From NCBI GenBank assembly GCA_017347465.1, contig AP021858.1:1692472-1756471 (forward strand): a DNA stretch of 64,000 nt, read 5' to 3'. This document shows positions 53,305-61,895 of the stretch, piece after piece; position 1 is the stretch's first letter, and every line of letters begins with the position of its first letter. The notes under the pieces are model-generated. The model did no database searches. It saw only the letters and a list, made by a program, of their open reading frames with translations, and was not told the origin of the DNA. The position numbers were made by a program, and so were the translations under genes. The stretch comes from Candidatus Nitrosymbiomonas proteolyticus. Lineage in GTDB: Bacteria; Armatimonadota; Fimbriimonadia; Fimbriimonadales; Fimbriimonadaceae.

Positions 53305-54198
53305 TTACGGCTTCAGCGCGTCGATCAGTTGGGGGATCGCTTCAAAGAGGTCCATGCAGAGCGCGAAGTCGGCGGCGGCCATCATGGGCGCGTCGGGGTC
53401 GGTGTTGATCGCCACGATCACCTTGCTTTCCTTCATGCCCGCGAGATGTTGGGTCGAGCCCGAGATCCCGGCCGCGATGTACAGGTCGGGAGCAACGATC
53501 TTGCCGGTTTGCCCGACTTGCAGTTCGTTCGGGGCAATCCCGGAATCGACCGCGGCCCGAGTCGCGCCAATCGCCCCGCCCAGCGCGTCAGCAAGGCCCC
53601 CTATGAGCTTCTCGAACGTCTCAGCGTCCTTCAGCGGGCGGCCTCCGCTGACGACGACCTTAGCCTGCGTAAGGTCGGGGCGTCCGCCTTTGGACTCGGC
53701 GACGGCCAGTTTTTTCGCCTTGAGGACGCCCGGTAGGGTCGCCGTTGCCTTGGCCGCGGGCGCTCCCTCGGTGCTTGAAAACGAGAACCCGGCTGGGCGA
53801 ATCGTAAGCACGATGGGCTCTCCCGAAACCTCGACGGTTTCCAACAAAGAGCCTGCGACGATCGGGCGCACGAACATCTGTGGCGACTTCACGGCGACCG
53901 CATCGGTCACCATCACCCCGCCGACGCGGGCTGCAACCCGAGGAAGCACGTCCTTGGCCGCCATTGACGAAACCGCGGCGAGGAAGGAGCGGCCCTCGGC
54001 AAACCCGGCGACAAACGGTGCGAGCGCGTCAGCCGGGGGCAAGCTACCTGTTGCCTCGATCACCCCTTGAGCCCCCACCGACGTATCCGCTAGGCACCCT
54101 AGGTACAGCAGTTCAAGTTCGGCTCCGAGCGAATTCGCCAAGGCGGCGAGCGGAGCGGCGTCCGCCGAGGTCCAGCAAATCCCCAGCATCTTGCTCAT
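53305..54198 (-). CDS. etfA: electron transfer flavoprotein alpha subunit
   Basis: This 297-residue protein has the FAD-binding C-terminal domain with VVSGGRPLKDAETFEKLIGG, VGQTGKIVAPDLYIAAGISG and STQHLAGMKESKVIVAINTD. With the beta subunit it accepts electrons from acyl-CoA dehydrogenases and passes them to the quinone pool. It overlaps etfB by 4 bp. Confidence 0.97.
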   Translation of the reverse strand: MSKMLGICWTSADAAPLAALANSLGAELELLYLGCLADTSVGAQGVIEATGSLPPADALAPFVAGFAEGRSFLAAVSSMAAKDVLPRVAARVGGVMVTDAVAVKSPQMFVRPIVAGSLLETVEVSGEPIVLTIRPAGFSFSSTEGAPAAKATATLPGVLKAKKLAVAESKGGRPDLTQAKVVVSGGRPLKDAETFEKLIGGLADALGGAIGATRAAVDSGIAPNELQVGQTGKIVAPDLYIAAGISGSTQHLAGMKESKVIVAINTDPDAPMMAAADFALCMDLFEAIPQLIDALKP

Positions 54199-54935
54199 CC
54201 GATCACCCCCTGCGCGCGGAGTTCCTCGACGAGTTCTGCGACGTCCCCCACTCGTTTGCCTTGAGCTCGGGCGGGGGGCGCCTCGACGCGCACCCTTTTC
54301 AGCCGAGGTGGAGTTGAGCCGCTTGCGGGGCGCTTTTCGAGGGGCTTGCTGCGAGCCTTGATGATCCCCGGCAGCGCGATGTATCTCGGTTCATTGAGTC
54401 GCAAATCGGCCGTGATTACGCAAGGGGCGCTCATCTCCAGAGTTTCCGACCCAGAATCCGTTTCGCGGGTGACCGTCACGGAACCGCCCGAAACGACGAC
54501 CTTCGAGGCGAAAGTAGCCTGGGGCCAGCCGAGCCGCTCGGCGAGCATCTGGCCCACTTGATTGTGATCGTCGTCCGTGGCTTGCTTGCCCATCAGAATC
54601 AGATCGGGGCTCGCTTCGTGAACCACCGCAAGGAGTTCGTCTACCACCTGCCTGGGCTCCAAAGGGCCGGGGTGTTCGATCAGAATCGCCCGGTCGGCGC
54701 CCATCGCAAGGGCCTTCCGCAACTGCTCTTCGCATTCCAGACCGCCGACGCTCACTGCGACGATTTCACTCGCCACACTTGACTCCTTCAGGCGGACGGC
54801 CTCTTCGAGCGCGATCTCGTCGAAGGGATTGACTTCGAATTTCACTCCGCTCGTGTCGATGCCGCTCCCATCGGCGAGCGGTTTCACTTTCGTAAAGGGG
54901 TCGAGGACCCGCTTGATAGGTACTAAGATTCTCAT
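54195..54935 (-). CDS. etfB: electron transfer flavoprotein beta subunit
   Basis: This 246-residue protein starts MRILVPIKRVLDPFTKVKP. It has GANPFDEIALEEAVRLKE-like text (here EVNPFDEIALEEAVRLKE), DDDHNQVGQMLAERLGWPQA and RLNEPRYIALPGIIKA. It carries AMP and the docking loop. TACGAT lies 11 nt before the ATG. It follows the fused beta-oxidation gene in the same orientation. Confidence 0.97.
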   Translation of the reverse strand: MRILVPIKRVLDPFTKVKPLADGSGIDTSGVKFEVNPFDEIALEEAVRLKESSVASEIVAVSVGGLECEEQLRKALAMGADRAILIEHPGPLEPRQVVDELLAVVHEASPDLILMGKQATDDDHNQVGQMLAERLGWPQATFASKVVVSGGSVTVTRETDSGSETLEMSAPCVITADLRLNEPRYIALPGIIKARSKPLEKRPASGSTPPRLKRVRVEAPPARAQGKRVGDVAELVEELRAQGVIG

Positions 54936-54972
54936 TTCCGTCGATCATCGTATCCGAATTGCCTAGGCTCCC

Positions 54973-57165
54973 TCAGTTTCGCAAAGGCTTGCCTGTGGCG
55001 AGCATGTGTTGAATCCTCGCGAAGGTGAGCGCGTTCCGGCACAATTCGACGAAGGCGTCCCGTTCGCGGTCGAGCGCATCCTCGAAGGAGGTCGCCCTCG
55101 CTAGAACCGACTTCACCTTATCGCCGATTCGCTCGTCGTGCTCTGAAATCTCTCCAGCCGCTCTCTTCTGGCTCTTGGCGCTATCGATCATGCCTGCGAC
55201 GGGTCCTTCGAGGGCTCTCCACTCCGGTGTCGCAATGGGTTCCGCGGATCGGGCCAGGGCGATGGCTTCGAAGAGCAGTCGATCCGGGTGATAGACCGTC
55301 ACGTCGGTTTCTCGCAAGGCGTACTCGGCTCGCGCGGCATCGGCGTTATTCTGAACGACTCCCAGCATCATCCTGCCCGCCAACTTGGCGATCTCCTGTG
55401 TCCCGTGAACCTGCGCGATACATCGCGCGCGAGCGGTTCCGCCGCCCCCGGGCAGAAGTCCCACCCGCGCCTCGGGAAAGCCCACTTGGCACTCCGCGTC
55501 GACCGCAGCAACTGGGCAGCCCAGCGCCAACTCCAATCCCGCGCCAAAGCAGTAGCGAAAAACCGCCGCGCAACCGGGCGTTTGCCCAAGAAGCAAGGAA
55601 AGCTGCTGAAGCTCCGTCAATGCTCGGTCGATGCCCTCCCAGTCCTCTTGCTCGATCTTTTCCCTAAAGAAGTTCAAGTCGAAGCCGGCCGAGAAGCACT
55701 TCGCTTCGCTGGTGAGCACGTACCGCTCGACTTTGCCCGAGGTCATCAACTCCCCAAGGGCGTTGACGAGGTCAGGGCCGATCGTGCCCATTTTCGTCGC
55801 CAAAGAAATCGCCGTAACGCCTTCGCCAAGGTCGCGGAGCCGGTAAAGGCCAGCGTCCTCGAGCACAGAGAACGACTGGAGGCTCTTATACTCGAGCTCT
55901 TCGGGAATCGAAACGTACTTCCCGGCGAAGTCGAGTTGGCGCCCCTCTTGGAAGAAAGGCCCCTCGTTGACGCCTGTTGCGCCGGGTTTCAGGCAGTCGA
56001 GCATCCCAAAAGGTCCCAGCTCCCACGCGAAGCCCCACTGCATCACACGATCAAAACTGAGGTGGTCGTAGCTGATTTCGGCCTTCAGGTACTGCGCGTA
56101 TTCGAGGGCGGGGATCAGGTAGAGGCGCAGAAACTCTCCAACCTCATCTCGCAGTTCGATGGCCTCGCGCAGACGTTCGGTGAGAGGAAGTTTGCCTAGG
56201 TCACCTAGCGAAGAAAGTTCCGGTTCCTGCCTTTGTCGGTACGCCTTCGTGCCGAGGTCGAACGATAGGAACTCCTTGCCCTCGCGGCGGTAGAATCCCT
56301 GCCCGACCTTCCCCCCGATCCATCCCTTGCTGATCAGATACGAGAGAGATTCCGGCGCCTGCAAAACGCCGATGAACGGATCATCAGGGCACCTAGCGAT
56401 CAGGTTCCCAGCGATGTCCTGCATGATGTCGAGGCCGACGATGTCGTTGAGCCGAAAGCTGCCGCTTCTCGGCCTCCCGAGAAACGGCCCGGTGATGGCG
56501 TCGACGGCTTCGACCGAGAGCCCCAACCGCTCTGCGATATGGACCGCTTTGTACATGCACCACATGCCGAACCGGTTCGCGATGAACCCAGGGGTGTCTT
56601 TGGCGGGCACCACTCGGCGCGCGACCCTTTCTTCGAGAAACCGGGTCATGGCCGTAATCGCCCTCGGATCGGTCTCCTTCGTCGGGATGAGTTCGAGCAG
56701 CTTGAGGTATCGGGGCGGATTGAAGAAGTGCGTCCCCATGAACTTCGAGCGGAACGCTTCGGATCGACCCTCGGCGAGGAGCGAGATCTCGAGTCCGCTC
56801 GTGTTCGTCGTAACGTAAGCGTAGGGAGCGATCAAAGGCTCGATGCGTTCAAAAAGATCCCGTTTGATGTCGAGCTTCTCGACCACGGCCTCGCAAACCC
56901 AGCCCACCTCTGCAAGCCACGCCAAGTCGGCTTCGATGCTCCCCAGCCGAACGCGGGATTCGTTCTGAGGGAGATAAAGGTGAGGAGGGCTTGCTGACTT
57001 CGCCCGCTCGAACCCCTCTCGCACCGACTGGGGTGTCAGGTCGAGAAGGGTGACCTCAAAGCCTAGGTTGGCTAGGTGTAAAGCGATCCCTCCGCCCATC
57101 GTGCCCGCGCCGATCACGCAGACTTTCGTTCCAAAATCCCCCTCGCAAATGCGTTCGAAGTCCAT
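54973..57165 (-). CDS. 3-hydroxyacyl-CoA dehydrogenase / enoyl-CoA hydratase fusion (FadN-like order)
   Basis: This 730-residue protein has an N-terminal NAD-binding dehydrogenase with VCVIGAGTMGGGIALHLANL and MGTHFFNPPRYLKLLELIPT. The crotonase-fold hydratase comes at the end (about 440-650), with CFSAGFDLNFF, GAGLELALGCPVAAVD and VGFPEARVGLLPGGGGTARA. The order dehydrogenase first, hydratase last differs from E. coli FadB and resembles Bacillus FadN. It catalyses steps 2 and 3 of beta-oxidation. The thiolase and acyl-CoA dehydrogenase are not in the window. Confidence 0.93.
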   Translation of the reverse strand: MDFERICEGDFGTKVCVIGAGTMGGGIALHLANLGFEVTLLDLTPQSVREGFERAKSASPPHLYLPQNESRVRLGSIEADLAWLAEVGWVCEAVVEKLDIKRDLFERIEPLIAPYAYVTTNTSGLEISLLAEGRSEAFRSKFMGTHFFNPPRYLKLLELIPTKETDPRAITAMTRFLEERVARRVVPAKDTPGFIANRFGMWCMYKAVHIAERLGLSVEAVDAITGPFLGRPRSGSFRLNDIVGLDIMQDIAGNLIARCPDDPFIGVLQAPESLSYLISKGWIGGKVGQGFYRREGKEFLSFDLGTKAYRQRQEPELSSLGDLGKLPLTERLREAIELRDEVGEFLRLYLIPALEYAQYLKAEISYDHLSFDRVMQWGFAWELGPFGMLDCLKPGATGVNEGPFFQEGRQLDFAGKYVSIPEELEYKSLQSFSVLEDAGLYRLRDLGEGVTAISLATKMGTIGPDLVNALGELMTSGKVERYVLTSEAKCFSAGFDLNFFREKIEQEDWEGIDRALTELQQLSLLLGQTPGCAAVFRYCFGAGLELALGCPVAAVDAECQVGFPEARVGLLPGGGGTARARCIAQVHGTQEIAKLAGRMMLGVVQNNADAARAEYALRETDVTVYHPDRLLFEAIALARSAEPIATPEWRALEGPVAGMIDSAKSQKRAAGEISEHDERIGDKVKSVLARATSFEDALDRERDAFVELCRNALTFARIQHMLATGKPLRN

Positions 57166-57317
57166 TTCTTGACGCCCCTATGGTTGCGCGCCCCATCCCC
57201 CGAAATGGGAATGTAAGAGCCAGCCCGAGCGCCCCTGACGATCTCGCTGGGCGGCTGCGAAGGGCCGGGGAGAGATTACCCTTGACTGAACCTCTTGCGC
57301 TAAGATGCGTCGAAGGT

Positions 57318-57347
57318 TTGACAGTCGGAAACCCCCAACGTTATACT
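57318..57347 (+). promoter_or_regulatory. strong sigma-70-like promoter of infC-rpmI-rplT
   Basis: A perfect TTGACA (57318-57323) and TATACT (57342-57347) are 18 bp apart. Transcription near 57354 gives a leader of about 40 nt. Confidence 0.75.
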
Positions 57348-57381
57348 AGGGGCTCGTAGGAAAACCATTATGCTGACCATC

Positions 57382-57388
57382 GAGGTGA
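57382..57388 (+). promoter_or_regulatory. Shine-Dalgarno deciding the infC start
   Basis: GAGGTGA is placed 6 nt before ATC 57395, in frame with infC. The next in-frame ATG (57443) has only a weak CCAGGA with 3-nt spacing. The site therefore supports a non-AUG start. Confidence 0.6.
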
Positions 57389-57394
57389 CCCAAC

Positions 57395-58057
57395 ATCAAT
57401 AGACCACGGTTTCGGCGCGATCGCGGGCCTGCGCCAGGACCCATGATCAACGAGCGCCTGCTTCGCTTCCGCGACGTGAGACTCATCGGCGCGGACGGAG
57501 CGCAAGTCGGCATAATCGCAACCCGCGAGGCCCTGCGGATGGCGCAGGATGCAGAACTCGACCTCGTGCTCGTCGCTCCCAACGCTCAGCCTCCCGTTTG
57601 TCGGATCGTGGATTACGGCAAGTTCAAATACGAGCAAGAGCGCCGCGAAAAGGAGCACAAGCGCAAAACGCAGGACGTAAAGGGTATAAAGATCAGCCCG
57701 CGAATTGCGGAGCACGATCTGGGATTTCAGGTCAAGAAAGCCATCCGGTTCCTCGAAGACGGGGACAAGGTGAGGATCACTTGCCAGTTTCGCGCACGGG
57801 AAGTCACCCGGCCCGAACTGGGGAAGGCCAAGCTCGCCAAGATGGCGGAACTTATGGCCGAATACGGGACCGTCGAACGTCAGCCGAGCCTCGAAGGCAG
57901 GCTTATGACGATGGTGATGATCCCGAAGGCCAAAACAGGGCAAAAGCCAGATGGCAAAACTGAAAGTAAAGAAGTCGGCAGCAAAGAGGTTCAAGATAAC
58001 CGGAACGGGGAAGTTGACGCGGCGCAAAGCGTACAACAACCACATGTTCCTGAATAA
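57395..58057 (+). CDS. infC: translation initiation factor IF-3, probable ATC start
   Basis: This 220-residue protein starts at ATC 57395, or 204 residues from ATG 57443. The extra N-terminal residues INRPRFRRDRGPAPGP before MINERL look like the basic leader common in IF-3. The body has VRLIGADGAQVGIIATREAL, QPPVCRIVDYGKFKYEQERR and IKISPRIAEHDLGFQVKKAI. IF-3 discriminates start codons; in E. coli its own AUU start makes a feedback loop. The last 35 residues are unusual, because this end is read through the start of rpmI in another frame. Confidence 0.93.
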   Translation: MNRPRFRRDRGPAPGPMINERLLRFRDVRLIGADGAQVGIIATREALRMAQDAELDLVLVAPNAQPPVCRIVDYGKFKYEQERREKEHKRKTQDVKGIKISPRIAEHDLGFQVKKAIRFLEDGDKVRITCQFRAREVTRPELGKAKLAKMAELMAEYGTVERQPSLEGRLMTMVMIPKAKTGQKPDGKTESKEVGSKEVQDNRNGEVDAAQSVQQPHVPE

Positions 58058-58145
58058 GAGCGCGTCGCAGAAGCGAAGGCTCGAAGAAGAACCCGAACTC
58101 TGCAAAGGCGAGGCCAAGAGGGTCAAGAAACTCCTCGGCCTCTAA
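57951..58145 (+). CDS. rpmI: 50S ribosomal protein L35
   Basis: This 64-residue, basic protein starts MAKLKVKKSAAKRFKITGTG and has RRKAYNNHMFLNKSASQKRR. It is a complete L35. Its first 107 bp overlap the end of infC in a different frame, far more than the usual few bases. Confidence 0.95.
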   Translation: MAKLKVKKSAAKRFKITGTGKLTRRKAYNNHMFLNKSASQKRRLEEEPELCKGEAKRVKKLLGL

Positions 58146-58235
58146 TTCGTTGTCTGAGCCTCCAGGCTCAAGTCTCTACCGCTACCGCCCCACAGGGCAG
58201 GGACCCGGTCAACAAGATAAACGAGGTAACACCAC

Positions 58236-58583
58236 ATGGCAAGAGTCAAACGTGGCCTGATGCGCCACAAACGACACAAGAAGGTCATCGCCAGCGCGAG
58301 CGGCTATTGGGGACGAAAGAAGAACGTCTTCCGCAGGGCCAACGAGCAGGTCATGAAGTCGGGGCAATACGCCTTCCGCGACCGAAGGGCCCGCAAGCGC
58401 CAGTTCCGAAGACTCTGGATCACGAGGATCACAGCGGCCTGCAGGTTGTGCGACATCAAGTACAGCGACCTGATCCACGGTCTCACAACAAAGGGGATCG
58501 CCGTCGATCGAAAGCAGCTCAGCGAACTCGCCATCAACGACATGGACGCGTTCAAGAAGCTCGCTCAAACCGCGACGTCCTAG
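58236..58583 (+). CDS. rplT: 50S ribosomal protein L20
   Basis: This 115-residue protein starts MARVKRGLMRHKRHKKVIAS and has GYWGRKKNVFRRANEQVMKS. It is needed for early 50S assembly and in some bacteria represses its own operon. The ATG follows a GAGGTAA site, 91 bp after rpmI. Confidence 0.97.
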   Translation: MARVKRGLMRHKRHKKVIASASGYWGRKKNVFRRANEQVMKSGQYAFRDRRARKRQFRRLWITRITAACRLCDIKYSDLIHGLTTKGIAVDRKQLSELAINDMDAFKKLAQTATS

Positions 58584-58668
58584 GGATTCCGTCGGATCCC
58601 CACTTCAGTACCTAAGGCTTTCGGCCCGCCTTGTCCGATAACGCTAAACGGGAGCGCCTGTTTTGCGT

Positions 58669-59121
58669 ATGGGCTCATCGAAGGTGGAATCAATCGTGAA
58701 CCCAGGAACCGAAGCTGTTTTGGAATCGAAGGCCGCGACGCCCGTCGTTACGTTGGACCGCGAGTCGGCACACCGCGAGGCCCATCGCACGATCCTGCAT
58801 CGAACGTATGGCCCCCTGCGAAGGGCGCTCGCCGGAAGGTGGATCAAGTCCGAGGTAGGGAAGAAGTTCGAACTCCTGCTCGACTCCGACGGCGGGTTTC
58901 AAATGAATTGCTACGATTCCGGCGTGCACCTGGCGGGGCGGTACCGCATCGACCCAAGCACCGAAGGAGACCGCCTTGTGCTGACTTCCCCCAACGGCGA
59001 CGCCGAGTTCCTCAGGATCGTCGAGGTGGACATCTGGAGGCTCACGCTCGATCCTGCGGGCGAAGGGGAACTCCTCGAACTGACGCGGGCCAACGCGCCG
59101 GGAATCAGTCCCCGACGATAA
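58669..59121 (+). CDS. hypothetical protein
   Basis: This 150-residue protein is not recognised. The N-terminal third is helical and basic (SAHREAHRTILHRTYGPLRR). The rest appears beta-rich with repeats like FELLLDSDGGFQMNCYD, AGRYRIDPSTEGDRLVLTS and WRLTLDPAGEGELLEL. This suggests a small lipocalin- or META-like barrel, which is only a guess. There is no signal peptide. It converges on rtcB. Confidence 0.6.
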   Translation: MGSSKVESIVNPGTEAVLESKAATPVVTLDRESAHREAHRTILHRTYGPLRRALAGRWIKSEVGKKFELLLDSDGGFQMNCYDSGVHLAGRYRIDPSTEGDRLVLTSPNGDAEFLRIVEVDIWRLTLDPAGEGELLELTRANAPGISPRR

Positions 59122-59145
59122 CTTCGAACCCCGGAGACGCTTCCT

Positions 59146-60324
59146 TCAGTCCTTGTACGGGTCTCGCGTTTCCGGGCCGGCCATCGCAACGCCGACCGGC
59201 GTCAGTCGGTGCAGAACCCGAATCGTGGCCTTGTGGTGTTCCAGCACCTCGTCGAGCTTCTTGTAGCAGTGCGGAGATTCGTCCACGTCGGCTCCGCGAA
59301 GTTCGACTCCTGCGGAACGGATGCGCTCGTCCATCACCTCGCGGGTGACCTTCCCGGCGGCCAACACCTTCCCGGACCTTCGCTGAACCTTGCCCTTCGC
59401 CTGCGTTCGGCTCAGAACTCGCCCTGCGCCGTGGACGGTGGAATAGAGCGCAAGTTTCGACTCCTCGCTGTCGACGCCTTCGAGGATCACCGAGGTGTCT
59501 CCCATCGTCGCTCCGACGAACCCGCTCTGGCCAGGAAACGCCGGTGTGGCCCCCTTCCTTACCACCCATAGCTCTTCGCCAAAATGAGTCTCCCGCCAGG
59601 CGAAGTTATGGTGATTGTGGACTTCGTCGAGCGGATTCGCGCCGAGGATCGAAAGCACCTGGCCGCAGACCCAATCCCGGCCGGCGTAGGCGTAGCGGCC
59701 CGCAAGCCGCATCGCCTCCAAGTACTCCTTTCCCAACTCAGACTCGATGTGCAGCAAAACCGGAGCCACGAACATCGCGTCTTTGCCCCCGCCCGCCTCA
59801 ATGAAGTGAGTTGCGATCCTGTGCCCCAACCCTCTCGACCCGAAGTGAACTCCAATCCATACGCGGTCCTGCTCATCGGTGAAGAGGTCTACGAAGTGGT
59901 TTCCGCCGCCGATGGTTCCCAATTGGTCGCGCGCGAGCTGTTTCAGCGGGCCGACCGCACGAACCTTCCAAGCCGGGTCGTCGAACAACTCATGATCGAC
60001 CTTCTCCAACTTGTTGACCCGTCCGACGCCAAAGCTGAGCCTGGACCAAACGTCGTCCATGATCGACTTGATGGAGCTTCGGAGTTCCGTCCCGTTCATG
60101 TCGGTGACGACGGCCTTGTTGCCGCAGGCGATGTCGAACCCTACGCCGCTCGGCGAGACGTGGTGCGCATAAGCGACGACCCCGCCGATCGGAACGGAGT
60201 ACCCGACGTGGTGGTCCGCCATCAACGCGACGAACCGTGCGTCGAGCGCGCACGTTCGCATCTGCTTGAGGGCATCCTCTTGGATCGGCTCACCCCAAAC
60301 GGGGATTCCTTCGACGAGCTGCAC
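59146..60324 (-). CDS. rtcB: RtcB-type RNA ligase
   Basis: This 392-residue protein starts at GTG 60324. It shows [37 protein letters not shown] with the metal-binding Asp/Cys, [23 protein letters not shown] and [19 protein letters not shown] with the guanylylated His. RtcB joins 2',3'-cyclic phosphate and 5'-OH RNA ends, for tRNA or rRNA repair. No rtcA or rtcR is adjacent. It is slightly shorter than E. coli RtcB. Confidence 0.95.
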   Translation of the reverse strand: MQLVEGIPVWGEPIQEDALKQMRTCALDARFVALMADHHVGYSVPIGGVVAYAHHVSPSGVGFDIACGNKAVVTDMNGTELRSSIKSIMDDVWSRLSFGVGRVNKLEKVDHELFDDPAWKVRAVGPLKQLARDQLGTIGGGNHFVDLFTDEQDRVWIGVHFGSRGLGHRIATHFIEAGGGKDAMFVAPVLLHIESELGKEYLEAMRLAGRYAYAGRDWVCGQVLSILGANPLDEVHNHHNFAWRETHFGEELWVVRKGATPAFPGQSGFVGATMGDTSVILEGVDSEESKLALYSTVHGAGRVLSRTQAKGKVQRRSGKVLAAGKVTREVMDERIRSAGVELRGADVDESPHCYKKLDEVLEHHKATIRVLHRLTPVGVAMAGPETRDPYKD

Positions 60325-60507
60325 TTTGTTTCCCCGAGCTACGTGTGGCGCCTATGTTGCCTAGCGGTCCGGTCGAACGATCGATGGTTGAACGGCGACG
60401 ATACGCTTCGCAGGTTACCCGTCGGGTCCCGCCCGTGGGCCTCTCGCAGGGAAAGACTCTGCCACAATAGGGTTGAGGCGCCGGAGCCTGGCCGACCCGA
60501 AACGACA

Positions 60508-61725
60508 ATGGAAGCGATCCGACCGTTCCAACAAAGGCGCGCGAGCCGACTCATCAAGGTGGGGCCCCTCACGATTGGGGGCGGCGCGCCGATCGTCGTG
60601 CAGTCGATGATCACGGAAGAGACGCGGAACATCGCTGCGTGCGTGGATCAAATCGAGGCCCTGCATCGGGTGGGATGCGAACTGGTCAGGGTGACGACTC
60701 CCAACCTCAACGAAGCGAAGTGCCTCGAGGAGATTCGCGCGAAGCTTCGCGAGCGAGGAGTGCAAGTGCCGTTGGTCGCGGACGTCCACCACCAAGGCTC
60801 CGCGATCGCAGTGGAGGTCGCCCAACACGTCGACAAGGTCCGAATCAACCCCGGCCTTTTCGTTTTTCGGAAGCGCGTTCAGCGAACGCTCGACTACAGC
60901 CCCGAAGAGCACGCCCTCGAACTCGAAGCGATTGAGGAAGACCTAGCGCCGGTGATCGAAGCGTGCAAACGACACGGAACGGCGATGCGGATCGGCGTCA
61001 ATCACGGTTCGCTTTCTGAGCGGATGCTCGTCACGTATGGCGATACTCCCGAAGGTATGGTAGAGAGCGCGCTCGAATACATTCGGCTTTGCGACAAGCA
61101 CGACTTTCGCGAGATCGTCGTGTCCCTCAAAGCCAGCCGGGTACCCATCATGCTCGCCGCGAATCGGTTGTTCGCATCGAGATCGGAGTATCCCCTCCAC
61201 CTCGGGGTGACCGAAGCTGGAGACGGCCAGTACGCTCGCGTCAAGTCGACCGCGGGGATCGCGACGCTCCTCAATGAAGGGATCGGCGACACGATCCGCG
61301 TTTCCCTTTCGGAAGATCCAATTCAAGAAATCTCCGTTTGTTATGACATTCTCCAAGCTACGGGTTTGAGGCGAACGAAGACCGAGTTTATCGCTTGCCC
61401 TTCATGTGGGCGAACCAAGTTCGACTTGCCCTCAGTATTTCGAAGGGTGAAGGAGGCGACCGGCCACCTAACGGGGCTTGATATTGCGGTGATGGGCTGC
61501 ATCGTCAACGGTCCCGGAGAGATGGCGGACGCGAACTATGGTTACGTGGGACAGGCAGGAGGGAAGATCGCTTTGTATAGGGGCCATGAGTGCGTCAAGA
61601 ACAACATCCTCCAAGAGTGTGGAGTTGACGAGTTGATCGCGTTACTCAAGGCGGATGGTGTTTGGGTCGAACCTTCTTCTGAGCCCGCCCCCAAAGCGCT
61701 TCACGAACTTCCGCTACTTGGTTGA
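60508..61725 (+). CDS. ispG: (E)-4-hydroxy-3-methylbut-2-enyl-diphosphate synthase
   Basis: This 405-residue enzyme of the MEP isoprenoid pathway makes HMBPP using a [4Fe-4S] cluster. The barrel begins with [20 protein letters not shown] and [20 protein letters not shown]. The cluster Cys are in [14 protein letters not shown] and [23 protein letters not shown] 60508 is used; the frame is open far upstream, but that part is the complement of rtcB. The C-terminal 25 residues are an unconserved tail. Confidence 0.96.
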   Translation: MEAIRPFQQRRASRLIKVGPLTIGGGAPIVVQSMITEETRNIAACVDQIEALHRVGCELVRVTTPNLNEAKCLEEIRAKLRERGVQVPLVADVHHQGSAIAVEVAQHVDKVRINPGLFVFRKRVQRTLDYSPEEHALELEAIEEDLAPVIEACKRHGTAMRIGVNHGSLSERMLVTYGDTPEGMVESALEYIRLCDKHDFREIVVSLKASRVPIMLAANRLFASRSEYPLHLGVTEAGDGQYARVKSTAGIATLLNEGIGDTIRVSLSEDPIQEISVCYDILQATGLRRTKTEFIACPSCGRTKFDLPSVFRRVKEATGHLTGLDIAVMGCIVNGPGEMADANYGYVGQAGGKIALYRGHECVKNNILQECGVDELIALLKADGVWVEPSSEPAPKALHELPLLG

Positions 61726-61895
61726 GGATTCCGCGCGGCAGGGAGGGCCCGTTGCCTGCACGAGCGCTCCGGTATTGGGAGGGATCTGTCAAGAACCGCC
61801 ACTTTGACGATTTGGCGGCGCAGATAGCAGTACAATGCAGAATCTGACTGGCTGCGGTTACGGCTGAGACGCGCCAATAGGGAAGGGTAGGAGTC

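Noticed and set aside
59584-60507. N-terminal extension of ispG
   Set aside because: The frame is open but lies antisense to rtcB; the conserved IspG start is at 60508.
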